A stretch of 64,000 bases of DNA, from NCBI GenBank assembly GCA_035524955.1, contig DATLFG010000072.1:67579-131578 (forward strand), given 5' to 3'. Each line of letters begins with the position of its first letter. Position 1 is the first letter of the stretch. This DNA is from CAMLFJ01 sp035524955 (GTDB lineage: Bacteria > Methylomirabilota > Methylomirabilia > Rokubacteriales > CSP1-6). This document shows positions 24,634 through 32,698 of the stretch, piece after piece. The notes below the pieces were generated by a model. That model saw only the letters and a list, made by a program, of their open reading frames with translations, searched no databases and had not been told where the DNA came from. Both the position numbers and the translations under genes were made by a program.

Positions 24634-27348
24634 ATGCAGAACGTCTCCCTCGACCGTCTCCGGCAGGTGGCGAACCTGGCCCGCTCCGTGGCGAGCGCGC
24701 TCGACGTGGACACCGTCCTCCGCCAGGTCGTGGAGGCGGTGCTCTCGCTACGGCCGCGCGCCTTCTGCGTGGTGCGCCTGGTGGACCTGGAGCGGGGCGG
24801 TTACCGGCTCGCGGCCAAGGGCGGGTCCGGCGAGGACGCGACGGACTTCGAGAGCGTGGCCGAGATCATCCCCTTCGGGAGCGGGATCACCCATGCGGTC
24901 GCGCAGAGCGGACAGCCGGTGCTGTTGCCGGACGCGCTCGGCGATCCGCGGCTCGTCTCGGCGATGTGGCGCGAGGAGCGAGGCCTCAAGGTCTACTACG
25001 GCGTGCCGATCAGCGCGGGCGGTGAGCTGATGGGCGTGCTCAACGTGGCACTCTCCGAGACCGCGCCACCCACCGCGGAGGAGCGGGAGATCGTGGACCT
25101 GCTGGCGAGCCACGCGGCGGTCGCGATCGGCAACGCGCGGCTCTTCGCGGAGAGCGAGACCCGGCGCCGGACCGCGGAGGCCCTCGCGGAGGTCTGGCGC
25201 TTCCTCTCCGAGACGTTCGACGTGGCCGCGCTCGGCCAGCGCATCGCCGACGTCGTGCTGCGCGCCCTGCGGGTGCGGGCGGCCGTGCTCTACCGCCTCC
25301 TGCCCGGGTCGGGGGATCTTGCGGTGATCGGCCGCTCGGGGGAGGCGGAGCGATTATTCGATCCCGGTGTCGTGCTGCCCGCGGGTCACGGCGTGGTCGG
25401 CCTGGCCGTGAACCGCCGGCAGCCGGTGGTCACGCCCGACGTGCGGGTGGATAGCCGCATCGTCTCACCCGCGAGCATGCGCCCCGGACAGACCCTGTGC
25501 CCGTCGGTGCTCTCGCTGCCCCTGGTGGTGAAGGGGCAGGTGGTGGGCGGCTTCACGGTGGGCGACTTCCTCGGGCGCGTCTACACCGACGAGGATCTCC
25601 GATTGGCCCAGACCTTCGCGGACCAGGCGGCGGTGGCGCTCGAGAACGCGCGGCTGTTCGCGGAGACGGAGCGGCGGCGGCGCGAGAGCCTGGCGCTCGG
25701 CAACGTGAGCCAGACGCTCGCGCAGTCGCTGCATCCCGGCGCGGTCGCCCAGCGCGCGGTGGACTGTGTGCGAGACCTGGTCGGGGTGCTCGCGGCCTCC
25801 GTCTTCCGCCTCGAGCCCGAGTCGGGCGCGCTGGAGGAGACGGCCTCCTCGGGGCTGTCCTCCTTCCGCGACCGGCCGCCGCGGTTCCTGCGCGGCACCG
25901 GGGTGGTCGGGCTGGCGGTCGCCGAGCGGCGGGCGGTGGTCTCGAATGATGTCCTCGCCGACCCGCGGCTGCGGTTCCCCCCCGAGGTGCGCGCGTTCCT
26001 CGAGGTCTCGCAGATCCGCGCCATCCTCGCGGTGCCGCTCATCGTGAAGGAGCAGGTGATCGGCGCCCTCGGGCTGGTGGACGCGAGCGGCCGGGTCTTC
26101 GCGGAGGACGACGTGCGGCTCGCCCAGGCCTTCGCGGACCAGGCGGCGGTGGCGCTCGAGAACGCGCGGCTCTACGCGGACGCAGAGCGGCGGCGGGTCG
26201 AGGCCGAGACGCTCGCCGGCCTGGTGCGCACCATCACCGCCACGCTCGATCCCGCGCTGGTCCTGCGCCGGGTGGTGGCGGCCGCCCGGGAGCTGTGCGG
26301 GAGCGACTCCGCCCACATCCTGCTGCGCGATGCCGAGACCGACACGATGTTCACCCGCTACGGCGTGGGCCAGGCGGTGGGCGACGCGGACGCGCCGCGC
26401 ATCACGCGCGGCCGCGGCGCGGGGGGGCAAGCGTGGAGCACGGGCCGGCCCTTCCGCACCGCGAACCGGCCCGACGACCCGCGGGTGCGGGACGACTATC
26501 CGGAGGCGATCAGGCGGGAAGGTGTCATCGCCACCCTCGTGGTCCCGATCTGGATCGGCGGCCAGGTCGAAGGGCTCCTCTACGTCTCCAACCGCGCCGA
26601 CCGGTCGTTCACCGACCGTGACGAGGCGATCCTGATCCGACTGGCCGACCACGCGGCGATCGCGATCCAGAACGCGACCCTGTACAGCCGTCTGCAGGCG
26701 CTCTCCGGGCGCCTGATGGAGGTCCAGGAGGCGGAGCGGCGGCACCTGGCCCGCGAGCTCCACGACGAGATCGGCCAGCTCCTCACCGGGCTGCGCCTCA
26801 CCCTCGACGTCCCCGAGCCGCCGTCGCCCGCGCTTGGCCTGCGGCTCGGGCAGGCCCAGGCCCTGGTGCAAGAGCTGCTCGAGCGGATCCGCGCGCTGTC
26901 GCTCGACCTGCGGCCGAGCATCCTGGACGACCTGGGCGTGCTGCCCGCGCTGCTCGACAACGTCGAGCGGTACATGAGCCAGACCAAGATCCGCGTGCAC
27001 CTCGAGCACAGCGGGCTCGACCGGCGCTTCGCCCCCGAGACCGAGACCGGCGTCTACCGCATCGTCCAGGAAGCGCTGACCAACGTGGCGCGCCACGGCC
27101 GCGTGGACGAGGTGACGGTGCGCCTGTGGGCCACCGACGACGTGCTCGGCGTCCAGGTCGAGGACCACGGCGCCGGGTTCGACCCGGACGCGGTGCTCGC
27201 GGCCGGCCGGAGCGGCGGGCTCGCGGGCCTGCGCGAGCGGGCGGCCCTGCTGAACGGCCACCTCACGGTGGAGACGCATCCGGGCCGTGGCGTGCGGCTG
27301 ACCGCCGAGGTCCCCCTCAACGGCTCGCTCAGGCGGCCCGGTGAGTGA
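24634..27348 (+). CDS. Soluble multi-GAF sensor histidine kinase (NarL-partner type)
   Basis: A 904-residue cytosolic kinase with no membrane segment. Four GAF domains occupy about residues 15-170, 185-345, 360-520 and 530-690. Each ends in an A-A-V-A-(I/L)-(E/G/Q)-N-A helix that leads into the next domain. The dimerisation/phosphoacceptor region (HisKA_3) follows with ARELHDEIGQLLTGLRLTL, phospho-His about 710. The ATPase domain holds YRIVQEALTNVARHG (N box), VEDHGAGFDP and GGLAGLRERAALL. It would autophosphorylate in response to an intracellular ligand or redox/light cue bound by a GAF domain; no cofactor Cys motif was found. It overlaps the response-regulator gene by eight bases, its evident partner. 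Confidence 0.92.
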   Translation: MQNVSLDRLRQVANLARSVASALDVDTVLRQVVEAVLSLRPRAFCVVRLVDLERGGYRLAAKGGSGEDATDFESVAEIIPFGSGITHAVAQSGQPVLLPDALGDPRLVSAMWREERGLKVYYGVPISAGGELMGVLNVALSETAPPTAEEREIVDLLASHAAVAIGNARLFAESETRRRTAEALAEVWRFLSETFDVAALGQRIADVVLRALRVRAAVLYRLLPGSGDLAVIGRSGEAERLFDPGVVLPAGHGVVGLAVNRRQPVVTPDVRVDSRIVSPASMRPGQTLCPSVLSLPLVVKGQVVGGFTVGDFLGRVYTDEDLRLAQTFADQAAVALENARLFAETERRRRESLALGNVSQTLAQSLHPGAVAQRAVDCVRDLVGVLAASVFRLEPESGALEETASSGLSSFRDRPPRFLRGTGVVGLAVAERRAVVSNDVLADPRLRFPPEVRAFLEVSQIRAILAVPLIVKEQVIGALGLVDASGRVFAEDDVRLAQAFADQAAVALENARLYADAERRRVEAETLAGLVRTITATLDPALVLRRVVAAARELCGSDSAHILLRDAETDTMFTRYGVGQAVGDADAPRITRGRGAGGQAWSTGRPFRTANRPDDPRVRDDYPEAIRREGVIATLVVPIWIGGQVEGLLYVSNRADRSFTDRDEAILIRLADHAAIAIQNATLYSRLQALSGRLMEVQEAERRHLARELHDEIGQLLTGLRLTLDVPEPPSPALGLRLGQAQALVQELLERIRALSLDLRPSILDDLGVLPALLDNVERYMSQTKIRVHLEHSGLDRRFAPETETGVYRIVQEALTNVARHGRVDEVTVRLWATDDVLGVQVEDHGAGFDPDAVLAAGRSGGLAGLRERAALLNGHLTVETHPGRGVRLTAEVPLNGSLRRPGE
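25613..26171 (+). repeat. 43-bp exact duplication inside the sensor kinase gene
   Basis: Bases 25613-25655 and 26129-26171 are identical over 43 bp. They encode the closing helices of GAF domains 2 and 3 (FADQAAVALENARL). Surrounding sequence is similar but not identical, so this may reflect recent domain duplication or local gene conversion. Confidence 0.7.
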
Positions 27349-28009
27349 GCCGGTGAAGACGATCAGCGTGGTGCTGGCCGAGGATCACCACGTGGTGCGG
27401 CAGGGCCTCCGCGCCCTCCTCGCGGCCGAGCCCGATCTCGAGGTGGTGGGCGAGGCGGCGAGCGGCCTCGACGTGGGCGACCTGGTGGAGCGGGTGAAGC
27501 CCGACGTGCTGGTGGTGGACTTCGTGATGCCCGGCCTGAATGCGCCCGACATCATCCGGCGGGTGGCCCGGGTCTCCCCGCCCACGCGCGCCCTCGTGCT
27601 CTCCATGCACGCCAATCCCGCCTACGTCGTCGAGGCCATCCAGAGCGGCGCCGCCGGCTACGTGCTGAAGGGCTCGAGCGCGGCCGAGCTGGTGCGGGCG
27701 ATCCGGGCGGTCGCGGAAGGCTCCCGGCACCTGAGCCCGCCGCTGTCCGAGGAGATGGTCGAGGCCTACGCGCAGCGCGCGGTGCCGACCGGCCTCGATC
27801 TCTACCGCACGCTCACCCAGCGGGAGCGAGAGGTGCTGCACCTCGCGGCGGAGGGGCAGACCAGCGGGCAGATCGGGGCTCGACTGAATATCAGCCCGCG
27901 CACGGTGGAGGTCCACCGGGCGAACTTGCTCCGCAAGCTGCGGCTCCGCGGCCAGAGCGACCTGGTCCGCTACGCGGTCGGGCGTGGGATCCTCACGGTG
28001 GACGGCTGA
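27341..28009 (+). CDS. LuxR/NarL-family response regulator
   Basis: A 222-residue transcription factor. The receiver domain has the acidic pair in VVLAEDHHVVRQGL, phosphoacceptor Asp in VLVVDFVMPGL (about residue 65), and Lys in GYVLKGSSAAEL. The C-terminal LuxR-type helix-turn-helix reads LTQREREVLHLAAEGQT and IGARLNISPRTVEVHR. It is the partner of the GAF sensor kinase and would bind DNA when phosphorylated. GTG 27341 lies inside the last codons of the kinase gene (eight-base overlap). Targets unknown; a small inverted repeat sits just downstream at 28027-28038. Confidence 0.93.
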   Translation: MSEPVKTISVVLAEDHHVVRQGLRALLAAEPDLEVVGEAASGLDVGDLVERVKPDVLVVDFVMPGLNAPDIIRRVARVSPPTRALVLSMHANPAYVVEAIQSGAAGYVLKGSSAAELVRAIRAVAEGSRHLSPPLSEEMVEAYAQRAVPTGLDLYRTLTQREREVLHLAAEGQTSGQIGARLNISPRTVEVHRANLLRKLRLRGQSDLVRYAVGRGILTVDG

Positions 28010-28026
28010 GCCGCGGGCCCGAATTA

Positions 28027-28038
28027 CGTACCTGTACG
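28027..28038. promoter_or_regulatory. Short inverted repeat CGTAC-CT-GTACG
   Basis: Perfect five-base arms around two bases, within an AT-richer patch (ATTACGTACCTGTACGAAT) between the response-regulator stop and the lone receiver gene. It could be an operator for the neighbouring LuxR-type regulator; that is a guess from position and symmetry only. Confidence 0.3.
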
Positions 28039-28115
28039 AATAGACGAGGGCGCGGTCATGCGCGCAACGTTGCGGGCGGTGACGACGCGGTCCTCGGGAG
28101 TGTGCCCGCTCCGCC

Positions 28116-28502
28116 ATGCCTGATCCGGAGATTCGTCCGGCCACCATCCTGGTCGTCGAGGACGAGGAAGAAGTGCGCGCGCTCGCCCGCGACGTCCTCG
28201 AGATGAACGGGTACCGGGTGCTGGAGGCGCTCGACGTAGCGGACGCCACGCGGCTCTCCGAGACTCATCCCGGCACGATCGACCTGCTGATCACCGACGT
28301 GGTGATGCCGGGCACGAGCGGCCCGGAGCTCGCGCGGCGGCTGCGCGTGCATCGCCCCGGGCTCCGCGTGCTCTGCATGTCGGGCTACCCGGAGAGCGCG
28401 GACCAGCGGATCGAGGGCGAGGCGGGCTGGAACGCCTGGCTGCAGAAGCCCTTCACGCCCGACGTCCTGATGGAAAAGGTGCGCGACTGCCTCACCAGCT
28501 GA
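28116..28502 (+). CDS. Single-domain response regulator (receiver only)
   Basis: A 128-residue CheY-like receiver with no output domain. It has acidic residues in ILVVEDEEEVR, the phosphoacceptor Asp61 in LLITDVVMPG, the Thr/Ser switch in VLCMSGYPE and Lys in WLQKPFTPD. The MSGY form is typical of receivers found on hybrid PAS kinases. It may relay or drain phosphate from the upstream kinase or act by protein contact. The start is ATG 28116 with no good ribosome site. Its last eleven bases overlap, tail to tail, the end of a small gene on the other strand. Confidence 0.9.
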   Translation: MPDPEIRPATILVVEDEEEVRALARDVLEMNGYRVLEALDVADATRLSETHPGTIDLLITDVVMPGTSGPELARRLRVHRPGLRVLCMSGYPESADQRIEGEAGWNAWLQKPFTPDVLMEKVRDCLTS

Positions 28503-28743
28503 GGACGCCGGTCTTCCAGTAGCCCACGAGCTGCCAGAGGATCCCGCCCACGAACATGACGAGCCCGAGCCCCGCGAGCGCCCGGAACGCGGTGGGCGCC
28601 GGGGTCCCGCGGCGCCACTCGCCCGCGAAGGAGAACCAGAGCGCGGCCAGCAGCAGGGCGCCGACTCCCGCGGCCTGGAGCAGCCAGCCCGCCATCACCC
28701 CTATCGTGAACTGCGGATCGAAGAAGATCGTCGGATGATACAT
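28492..28743 (-). CDS. Small membrane protein of unknown function
   Basis: An 83-residue protein with two strong transmembrane segments, at about residues 15-39 (GVMAGWLLQAAGVGALLLAA) and 57-75 (ALAGLGLVMFVGGILWQLVG), and short polar ends. I find no family match by eye. A good ribosome site (AGGAG) lies eight bases before ATG 28743. It sits 14 bases after the SDR gene on the same strand and is probably co-transcribed with it. The last 11 bases overlap the convergent receiver gene. Confidence 0.65.
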   Translation of the reverse strand: MYHPTIFFDPQFTIGVMAGWLLQAAGVGALLLAALWFSFAGEWRRGTPAPTAFRALAGLGLVMFVGGILWQLVGYWKTGVLSW

Positions 28744-28757
28744 GGTCGCTCCTGTGC

Positions 28758-29525
28758 TCAGCGGGGCTGCATGCGGATGGCGCCGTCCAGGCGGATGATC
28801 TCGCCGTTGAGCATCGGGTTCTCGATGATGTGGGCCGCGAGGGCGGCGTACTCGACCGGCCGCCCGAGACGGGGCGGGAAGGGAACCTGCTTGCCCAGCG
28901 AGAGCCGCGCGGGCTCGGGCAGGCCGGCCAGCATCGGCGTCTCGAAGAGGCCGGGGGCGATCGTCATGACCCGGATGCCCAGCTCGGCCAGGTCGCGGGC
29001 GATCGGCAGCGTCATGCCGACTACGCCGCCCTTGGAGGCGGAGTAGGCGGCCTGGCCGATCTGGCCGTCGAAGGCGGCCACGGAGGCGGTGTTGATCACC
29101 ACCCCGCGCTCGCCCTCGGCGTTGGGCGCGTTCTTGGCCATCTGGGCGGCGGCGAGCCGGATGCAGTTGAAGGTACCGATCAGGTTGACCTGGATGGTGC
29201 GGGCGAAGCCGGCCAGGTCGGCGGGCCCCCGCTTGCCGAAGGTCTTGTCCGCGGTGCCGATGCCCGCGCAGTTGACGAGCGCGCTGACCGCCCCGAACCG
29301 CGCCACCGCCGCCGCGAGCGCCGCGGCGACCTCGTCGGCGCTGGTGACGTCGGCGGGCCCGAAGAGAGCCCGCTCGCCGAGCGCCGCGGCGACCTGCGCG
29401 CCAGGCGACTTCGCGAGGTCGAGCAGTACCACGGCGCCACCGCCGCCGTGCAGGCGCTCCGCGGTCGCCCGGCCGAGGCCGGACGCGCCGCCCGTGATCA
29501 CCGTGGTCGATCCCGCGATCTGCAT
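28758..29525 (-). CDS. SDR-family dehydrogenase, 3-hydroxyacyl-CoA dehydrogenase type 2-like
   Basis: A 255-residue short-chain dehydrogenase. Coenzyme motif TGGASGLGRATAERL (about residues 11-25), NCAGIG, the Ser in INTASVAAF, and the catalytic Y-S-A-S-K stretch AAYSASKGGVVGMTLPIARD (about 158-177) are all present. The C-terminal EIIRLDGAIRMQPR is as in HSD17B10/FabG-like enzymes that oxidise 3-hydroxyacyl-CoA with NAD. The PADVTSADEVAAAL segment fits the same subgroup. A strong GGAGGAGGA site precedes ATG 29525. It is divergent from ribonuclease D with overlapping -10 boxes. Confidence 0.9.
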   Translation of the reverse strand: MQIAGSTTVITGGASGLGRATAERLHGGGGAVVLLDLAKSPGAQVAAALGERALFGPADVTSADEVAAALAAAVARFGAVSALVNCAGIGTADKTFGKRGPADLAGFARTIQVNLIGTFNCIRLAAAQMAKNAPNAEGERGVVINTASVAAFDGQIGQAAYSASKGGVVGMTLPIARDLAELGIRVMTIAPGLFETPMLAGLPEPARLSLGKQVPFPPRLGRPVEYAALAAHIIENPMLNGEIIRLDGAIRMQPR

Positions 29526-29564
29526 GCCGTCCTCCTCCTCCGGGGGCTCTGTCGCCGACGGTGT

Positions 29565-29572
29565 AGTATAAC
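29565..29572. promoter_or_regulatory. Overlapping divergent -10 elements
   Basis: AGTATAAC contains TATAAC for the plus strand (29567-29572, ten bases before ATG 29583) and, read on the minus strand, TATACT (29570-29565) for the SDR gene. One AT-rich patch in a 57-bp gap probably serves both genes. No -35 boxes recognised. Confidence 0.45.
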
Positions 29573-29582
29573 CGAGCCGACG

Positions 29583-30719
29583 ATGCCGCTTCCCCTCTGG
29601 ATCCGGACCCCCGAAGCCCTGGAGATGCTGGCCCGCGAGCTCGAAGGCGCGGGCGCGCTGGCCATCGACACCGAGGCCGACAGCCTGCATCACTACCCCG
29701 GCAAGCTCTGCCTGGTGCAGGTGGCCGACGCGCGCGGGCGCGGGCACCTGGTGGATCCGCTCGCGCTGCGCGACCTCTCACCCCTCGGGCCCGTGCTGGC
29801 GGATCCGGGTACCCTCAAGGTCCTGCACGCCGCCGACAACGACCTGGCCTATCTCAAGCGCCTGTACGGCGTGACGGTGGTCTCGCTCTTCGATACCGCG
29901 GTGGCCGCGCGGTTCCTCGGTGCCCCCGCGCTCGGGCTCGAAGGGCTGCTCACCCAGTACCTGGGGGTGACCGCGGTGAAGTCGCGCCAGAAGGACGACT
30001 GGTCCCGGCGGCCGCTGACCGCCGCGCAGGAGGATTACGCCCTCGACGACGTGCTCCATCTCATCCCGCTGCGGGAGCGCCTGCTCGAAGCCCTCCACGC
30101 GATCGGGCGGGCGCAGTGGGTGGAGGAGGAGTGCGCGGGGCTGGCCGCGCTGGTGGTGCCCGACAAGCCGGTGGATCCCGACGCCTACATGAAGCTCAAG
30201 GGCGCCCGCGAGCTGGACGCGCGCGGGCTCGCGGTGCTGCGCGAGCTGAACGCCGCGCGCGAGATCCTGGCGCTGCGCCTCGATCGCCCGCCGTTCATGA
30301 TCGTGGGCAACGAGAGCCTGGTGGCCCTCGCGGCCCGCCGGCCCCTGGACGCCGAGGGCATCCTGGCGGTGCCGGGCTGCACCCCGCCGGTGGTACGCCG
30401 CGCCGGCCCCGCCATCCTCGACGCGATCGCGCGCGGGCTCGCGCTGCCCGACGCGGACCTCCCGGCCTACCGCCCGAGCCCTCGGCCCCACGTGCCCGGG
30501 GTGGTGCGGCGGCGCGCGGAGGCCCTACGCGAGTGGCGGGCCAAGGCGGCGAAGGAGATCGGCCTCGAGCCGGGCGTGCTCTTTCCCCAGCGCCTCATCG
30601 ACCGGCTCGCCGCGACGCCGCCCGCCGATCTTGGCGCGCTGCGACAGGTCGAGGGCGTGCGCGACTGGCGCGTCGGCCTGTTCGGCGCCGATCTGCTGAA
30701 GGCGCTCGCGGTCCCCTGA
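29583..30719 (+). CDS. rnd: Ribonuclease D
   Basis: A 378-residue 3'-5' exoribonuclease that trims tRNA and other small RNA 3' ends. DEDD-type catalytic residues appear in order: AIDTEADSLHHY (Asp, Glu), LHAADNDLAYLKRLYG (Asp), and DYALDDVLHLIPL (Tyr, Asp). An HRDC nucleic-acid-binding domain follows (about residues 205-290). The overall length matches E. coli Rnd (375). ATG 29583 begins the conserved domain directly, without a ribosome site but ten bases after a TATAAC box; the frame extends upstream only by GC bias. Not linked functionally to its neighbours. Confidence 0.93.
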   Translation: MPLPLWIRTPEALEMLARELEGAGALAIDTEADSLHHYPGKLCLVQVADARGRGHLVDPLALRDLSPLGPVLADPGTLKVLHAADNDLAYLKRLYGVTVVSLFDTAVAARFLGAPALGLEGLLTQYLGVTAVKSRQKDDWSRRPLTAAQEDYALDDVLHLIPLRERLLEALHAIGRAQWVEEECAGLAALVVPDKPVDPDAYMKLKGARELDARGLAVLRELNAAREILALRLDRPPFMIVGNESLVALAARRPLDAEGILAVPGCTPPVVRRAGPAILDAIARGLALPDADLPAYRPSPRPHVPGVVRRRAEALREWRAKAAKEIGLEPGVLFPQRLIDRLAATPPADLGALRQVEGVRDWRVGLFGADLLKALAVP

Positions 30720-30808
30720 CGCTGCGGCTCCCGCCCGCTTGCCCTCGGTACCGGTTGGTGGTACCGGTGGGGTCACGATCCGGATCTGCAGTGGAAGGGA
30801 GGATTCCC

Positions 30809-31765
30809 ATGGCCTCCGATTCCCGGTATTTCCGCGAGGGTATCATCGCCGGCCTGATCGGTGCCGCGCTCGTGGCCGTCTGGTTCCTCATCTACGACGC
30901 GGCGCTCGGCCGGCCGTTCCGCACGCCCTCGCTGCTCGGCGCCGCCGCATTCCAGGGAGTGAGCGATCCGGCGGCGGTGCCCACCGCGGCCCAGCTGGTC
31001 GTGCAGTACACCGTGCTGCACGGCGTGGTGTTCGCTCTGATCGGCGTGCTCATCGCGTACCTGATCGTCTCGGCCCAGCGCGAGCCGAGCCGCGTGCTGA
31101 CCCTGTTCATCGCGCTGCTGTGCTTCGAGGTGTTCTTCCTGGCGGTGCTCACGTGGCTCGCCCACCCGGTGCTCGGCGAGCTCGCCTGGTGGACGATCCT
31201 CACCGCCAACGCGCTGGCCGCCGGCGGCATGCTCATCTACCTCTTCGTGGGCCACCGCGCGCTCGGGCGCGCCCTGCTGGGGCCGCTCTGGACGGGCGTC
31301 GTGCGCGAGGGCATCGTCGGGGCGCTGCTGGGCGCGGTCGCGGTCGCGCTCTGGTTCCTGGCCTACGACGCGGCGGCGGGGGCGCCGCTGCGCACGCCGG
31401 CCCTGCTGGGCGCCGCGGTGTTCCACGGCCTGCGTGACCCGGGCGCGCTCGTGATCACGATGCCCCTGGTGCTGCAGTACACGGTGGTTCACGGCGCCGT
31501 CTTCATCCTCTTCGGTCTCGCGGCGGCCGGAATGCTGGCGCTGGCCGATCGCGAGCCGCGGCTGCTCTTCGCCTTCGTCATGCTCTTCTGCTGCTTCGAG
31601 GTCTTCTTCGCGGCGATGCTGGCGATCCTCGCCGAGTGGATGCTCGAGGTGGTCCCCTGGTGGAGCATCCTCGCGGGCAACCTGCTCGCTGCCGTCGTCA
31701 TGATGGGCTACTTCTTCCGCGGCCATCGGGTCACCTGGCACGAGTTCATCCACGCGCGCCGCTAG
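30809..31765 (+). CDS. Internally duplicated multi-pass membrane protein, unknown function
   Basis: A 318-residue inner-membrane protein with about eight transmembrane segments arising from two homologous halves. Half 1 begins FREGIIAGLIGAALVAVWFL with IYDAALGRPFRTPSLLGAAA; half 2 (from about residue 164) repeats this as VREGIVGALLGAVAVALWFL and AYDAAAGAPLRTPALLGAAV. Both halves also share a QYTVxHG helix and an E-V-F-F helix. Conserved Asp in F-x-x-Y-D-A and His in YTVxHG could line a channel or cofactor site. No family recognised. GGAGG precedes ATG 30809. Confidence 0.7.
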   Translation: MASDSRYFREGIIAGLIGAALVAVWFLIYDAALGRPFRTPSLLGAAAFQGVSDPAAVPTAAQLVVQYTVLHGVVFALIGVLIAYLIVSAQREPSRVLTLFIALLCFEVFFLAVLTWLAHPVLGELAWWTILTANALAAGGMLIYLFVGHRALGRALLGPLWTGVVREGIVGALLGAVAVALWFLAYDAAAGAPLRTPALLGAAVFHGLRDPGALVITMPLVLQYTVVHGAVFILFGLAAAGMLALADREPRLLFAFVMLFCCFEVFFAAMLAILAEWMLEVVPWWSILAGNLLAAVVMMGYFFRGHRVTWHEFIHARR

Positions 31766-31769
31766 CTCC

Positions 31770-31854
31770 GGGGTCAGGTCTTACATTCCGACATTTTGGA
31801 ACGTGAGGGCCGGCCCGCGCCTCGCGAAAATGTCGGAATGTAAGACCTGACCCC
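31770..31854. mobile_element. Perfect 28-bp inverted repeat, REPIN/MITE-like element
   Basis: The arms at 31770-31797 (start GGGGTCAGGTCTTACATT) and 31827-31854 are perfect reverse complements over 28 bases, with a 29-base GC-rich loop. The AT-richer arms differ from the surrounding composition. The terminal GGGGTCAGGTCTTRCATT resembles, from memory, sequences near REP-associated tyrosine transposase (RAYT/IS200-like) genes in other bacteria. No transposase gene is present, so it would be a non-autonomous copy. It lies four bases after a stop codon and could also end transcription. Confidence 0.75.
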
Positions 31855-31908
31855 AATGTAGACTTCTGCCACGACGCGACACACGACACTGGTGAGGAGG
31901 CGAGCATC

Positions 31909-32673
31909 GTGGCCGACGGGGCGCTGAAGGGGCGGGTGGCGGTGGTGACAGGTGGCAACGGGGGGATCGGCCTCGGCATGGCCCGGGGGTTCGCGGCCGC
32001 CGGCGCGGCGGTCGTGGTCTCGGGGCGCAACGCGGAGAAGAGCCGGGGTGCGGTCGCCGAGCTCACCAAGCTGGGCGCTTCGGCGGTGGCGATCGAGGCC
32101 GACGTGGCCGACGAGGCCGCGGTGAACGCGCTGGTGGGCGCCACCGTGGATCGCTTCGGCCGCCTCGACGTCCTCGTCAACAACGCGGGCATGAACATCC
32201 GCAAGCCGGTGCACGAGCTGACTCTCGGGGAGTGGCGCCAGGTGCTCGACACCAACCTCACCAGCGCCTTCCTGACGAGCCGCGCGGTGTACCCGATCAT
32301 GAAGAAGAACGGGGGCGGGAAGATCATCAACATCGGGTCCATGATGTCGATCTTCGGCGCCTCCTTCGCGCCCGCCTACGCCGCCTCCAAGGGCGGCATC
32401 GTCCAGCTCACCAAGGCGACCGCGTCGGCGTGGGCCCGCGACAACATCCAGGTCAACGCGGTGCTGCCCGGCTGGATCGACACCGAGCTCACCACCAACG
32501 CGCGGCGTGAGGTCCAGGGCCTCCACGAGCGCGTGCTCGCGCGCACGCCCGCCGCGCGCTGGGGCGTGCCCGACGATCTCTCCGGCATCGCGGTGTTTCT
32601 CGGCGGTCCCGCCTCCGATTTCGTCACCGGTACCGCGATTCCCGTGGACGGAGGCTATTCGATCCAGGGCTGA
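31909..32673 (+). CDS. SDR-family oxidoreductase (3-oxoacyl reductase-like)
   Basis: A 254-residue short-chain dehydrogenase. It has VVTGGNGGIGLGMARGFAAA (cofactor site, about residues 11-30), VVVSGRN with Arg favouring NADPH, LVNNAGMN, the Ser in INIGSMMSIF and the catalytic YAASKGGIVQLTKA (about 158-171), and VNAVLPGWIDTEL. The C terminus GTAIPVDGGYSIQG is typical of FabG/gluconate 5-dehydrogenase relatives. It may supply the ketoreductase step for the ketosynthase genes that follow 2-7 kb downstream, though this is only positional inference. GTG 31909 is preceded by GAGGAGG. Confidence 0.9.
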   Translation: MADGALKGRVAVVTGGNGGIGLGMARGFAAAGAAVVVSGRNAEKSRGAVAELTKLGASAVAIEADVADEAAVNALVGATVDRFGRLDVLVNNAGMNIRKPVHELTLGEWRQVLDTNLTSAFLTSRAVYPIMKKNGGGKIINIGSMMSIFGASFAPAYAASKGGIVQLTKATASAWARDNIQVNAVLPGWIDTELTTNARREVQGLHERVLARTPAARWGVPDDLSGIAVFLGGPASDFVTGTAIPVDGGYSIQG

Positions 32674-32680
32674 AGTGCGG

Positions 32681-32686
32681 TACACT
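32681..32686 (+). promoter_or_regulatory. Possible -10 element before the lipoprotein gene
   Basis: TACACT lies 12 bases before ATG 32699 and just after the SDR stop. No -35 box or ribosome site is recognised. Confidence 0.35.
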
Positions 32687-32698
32687 GCACGACGCGTG

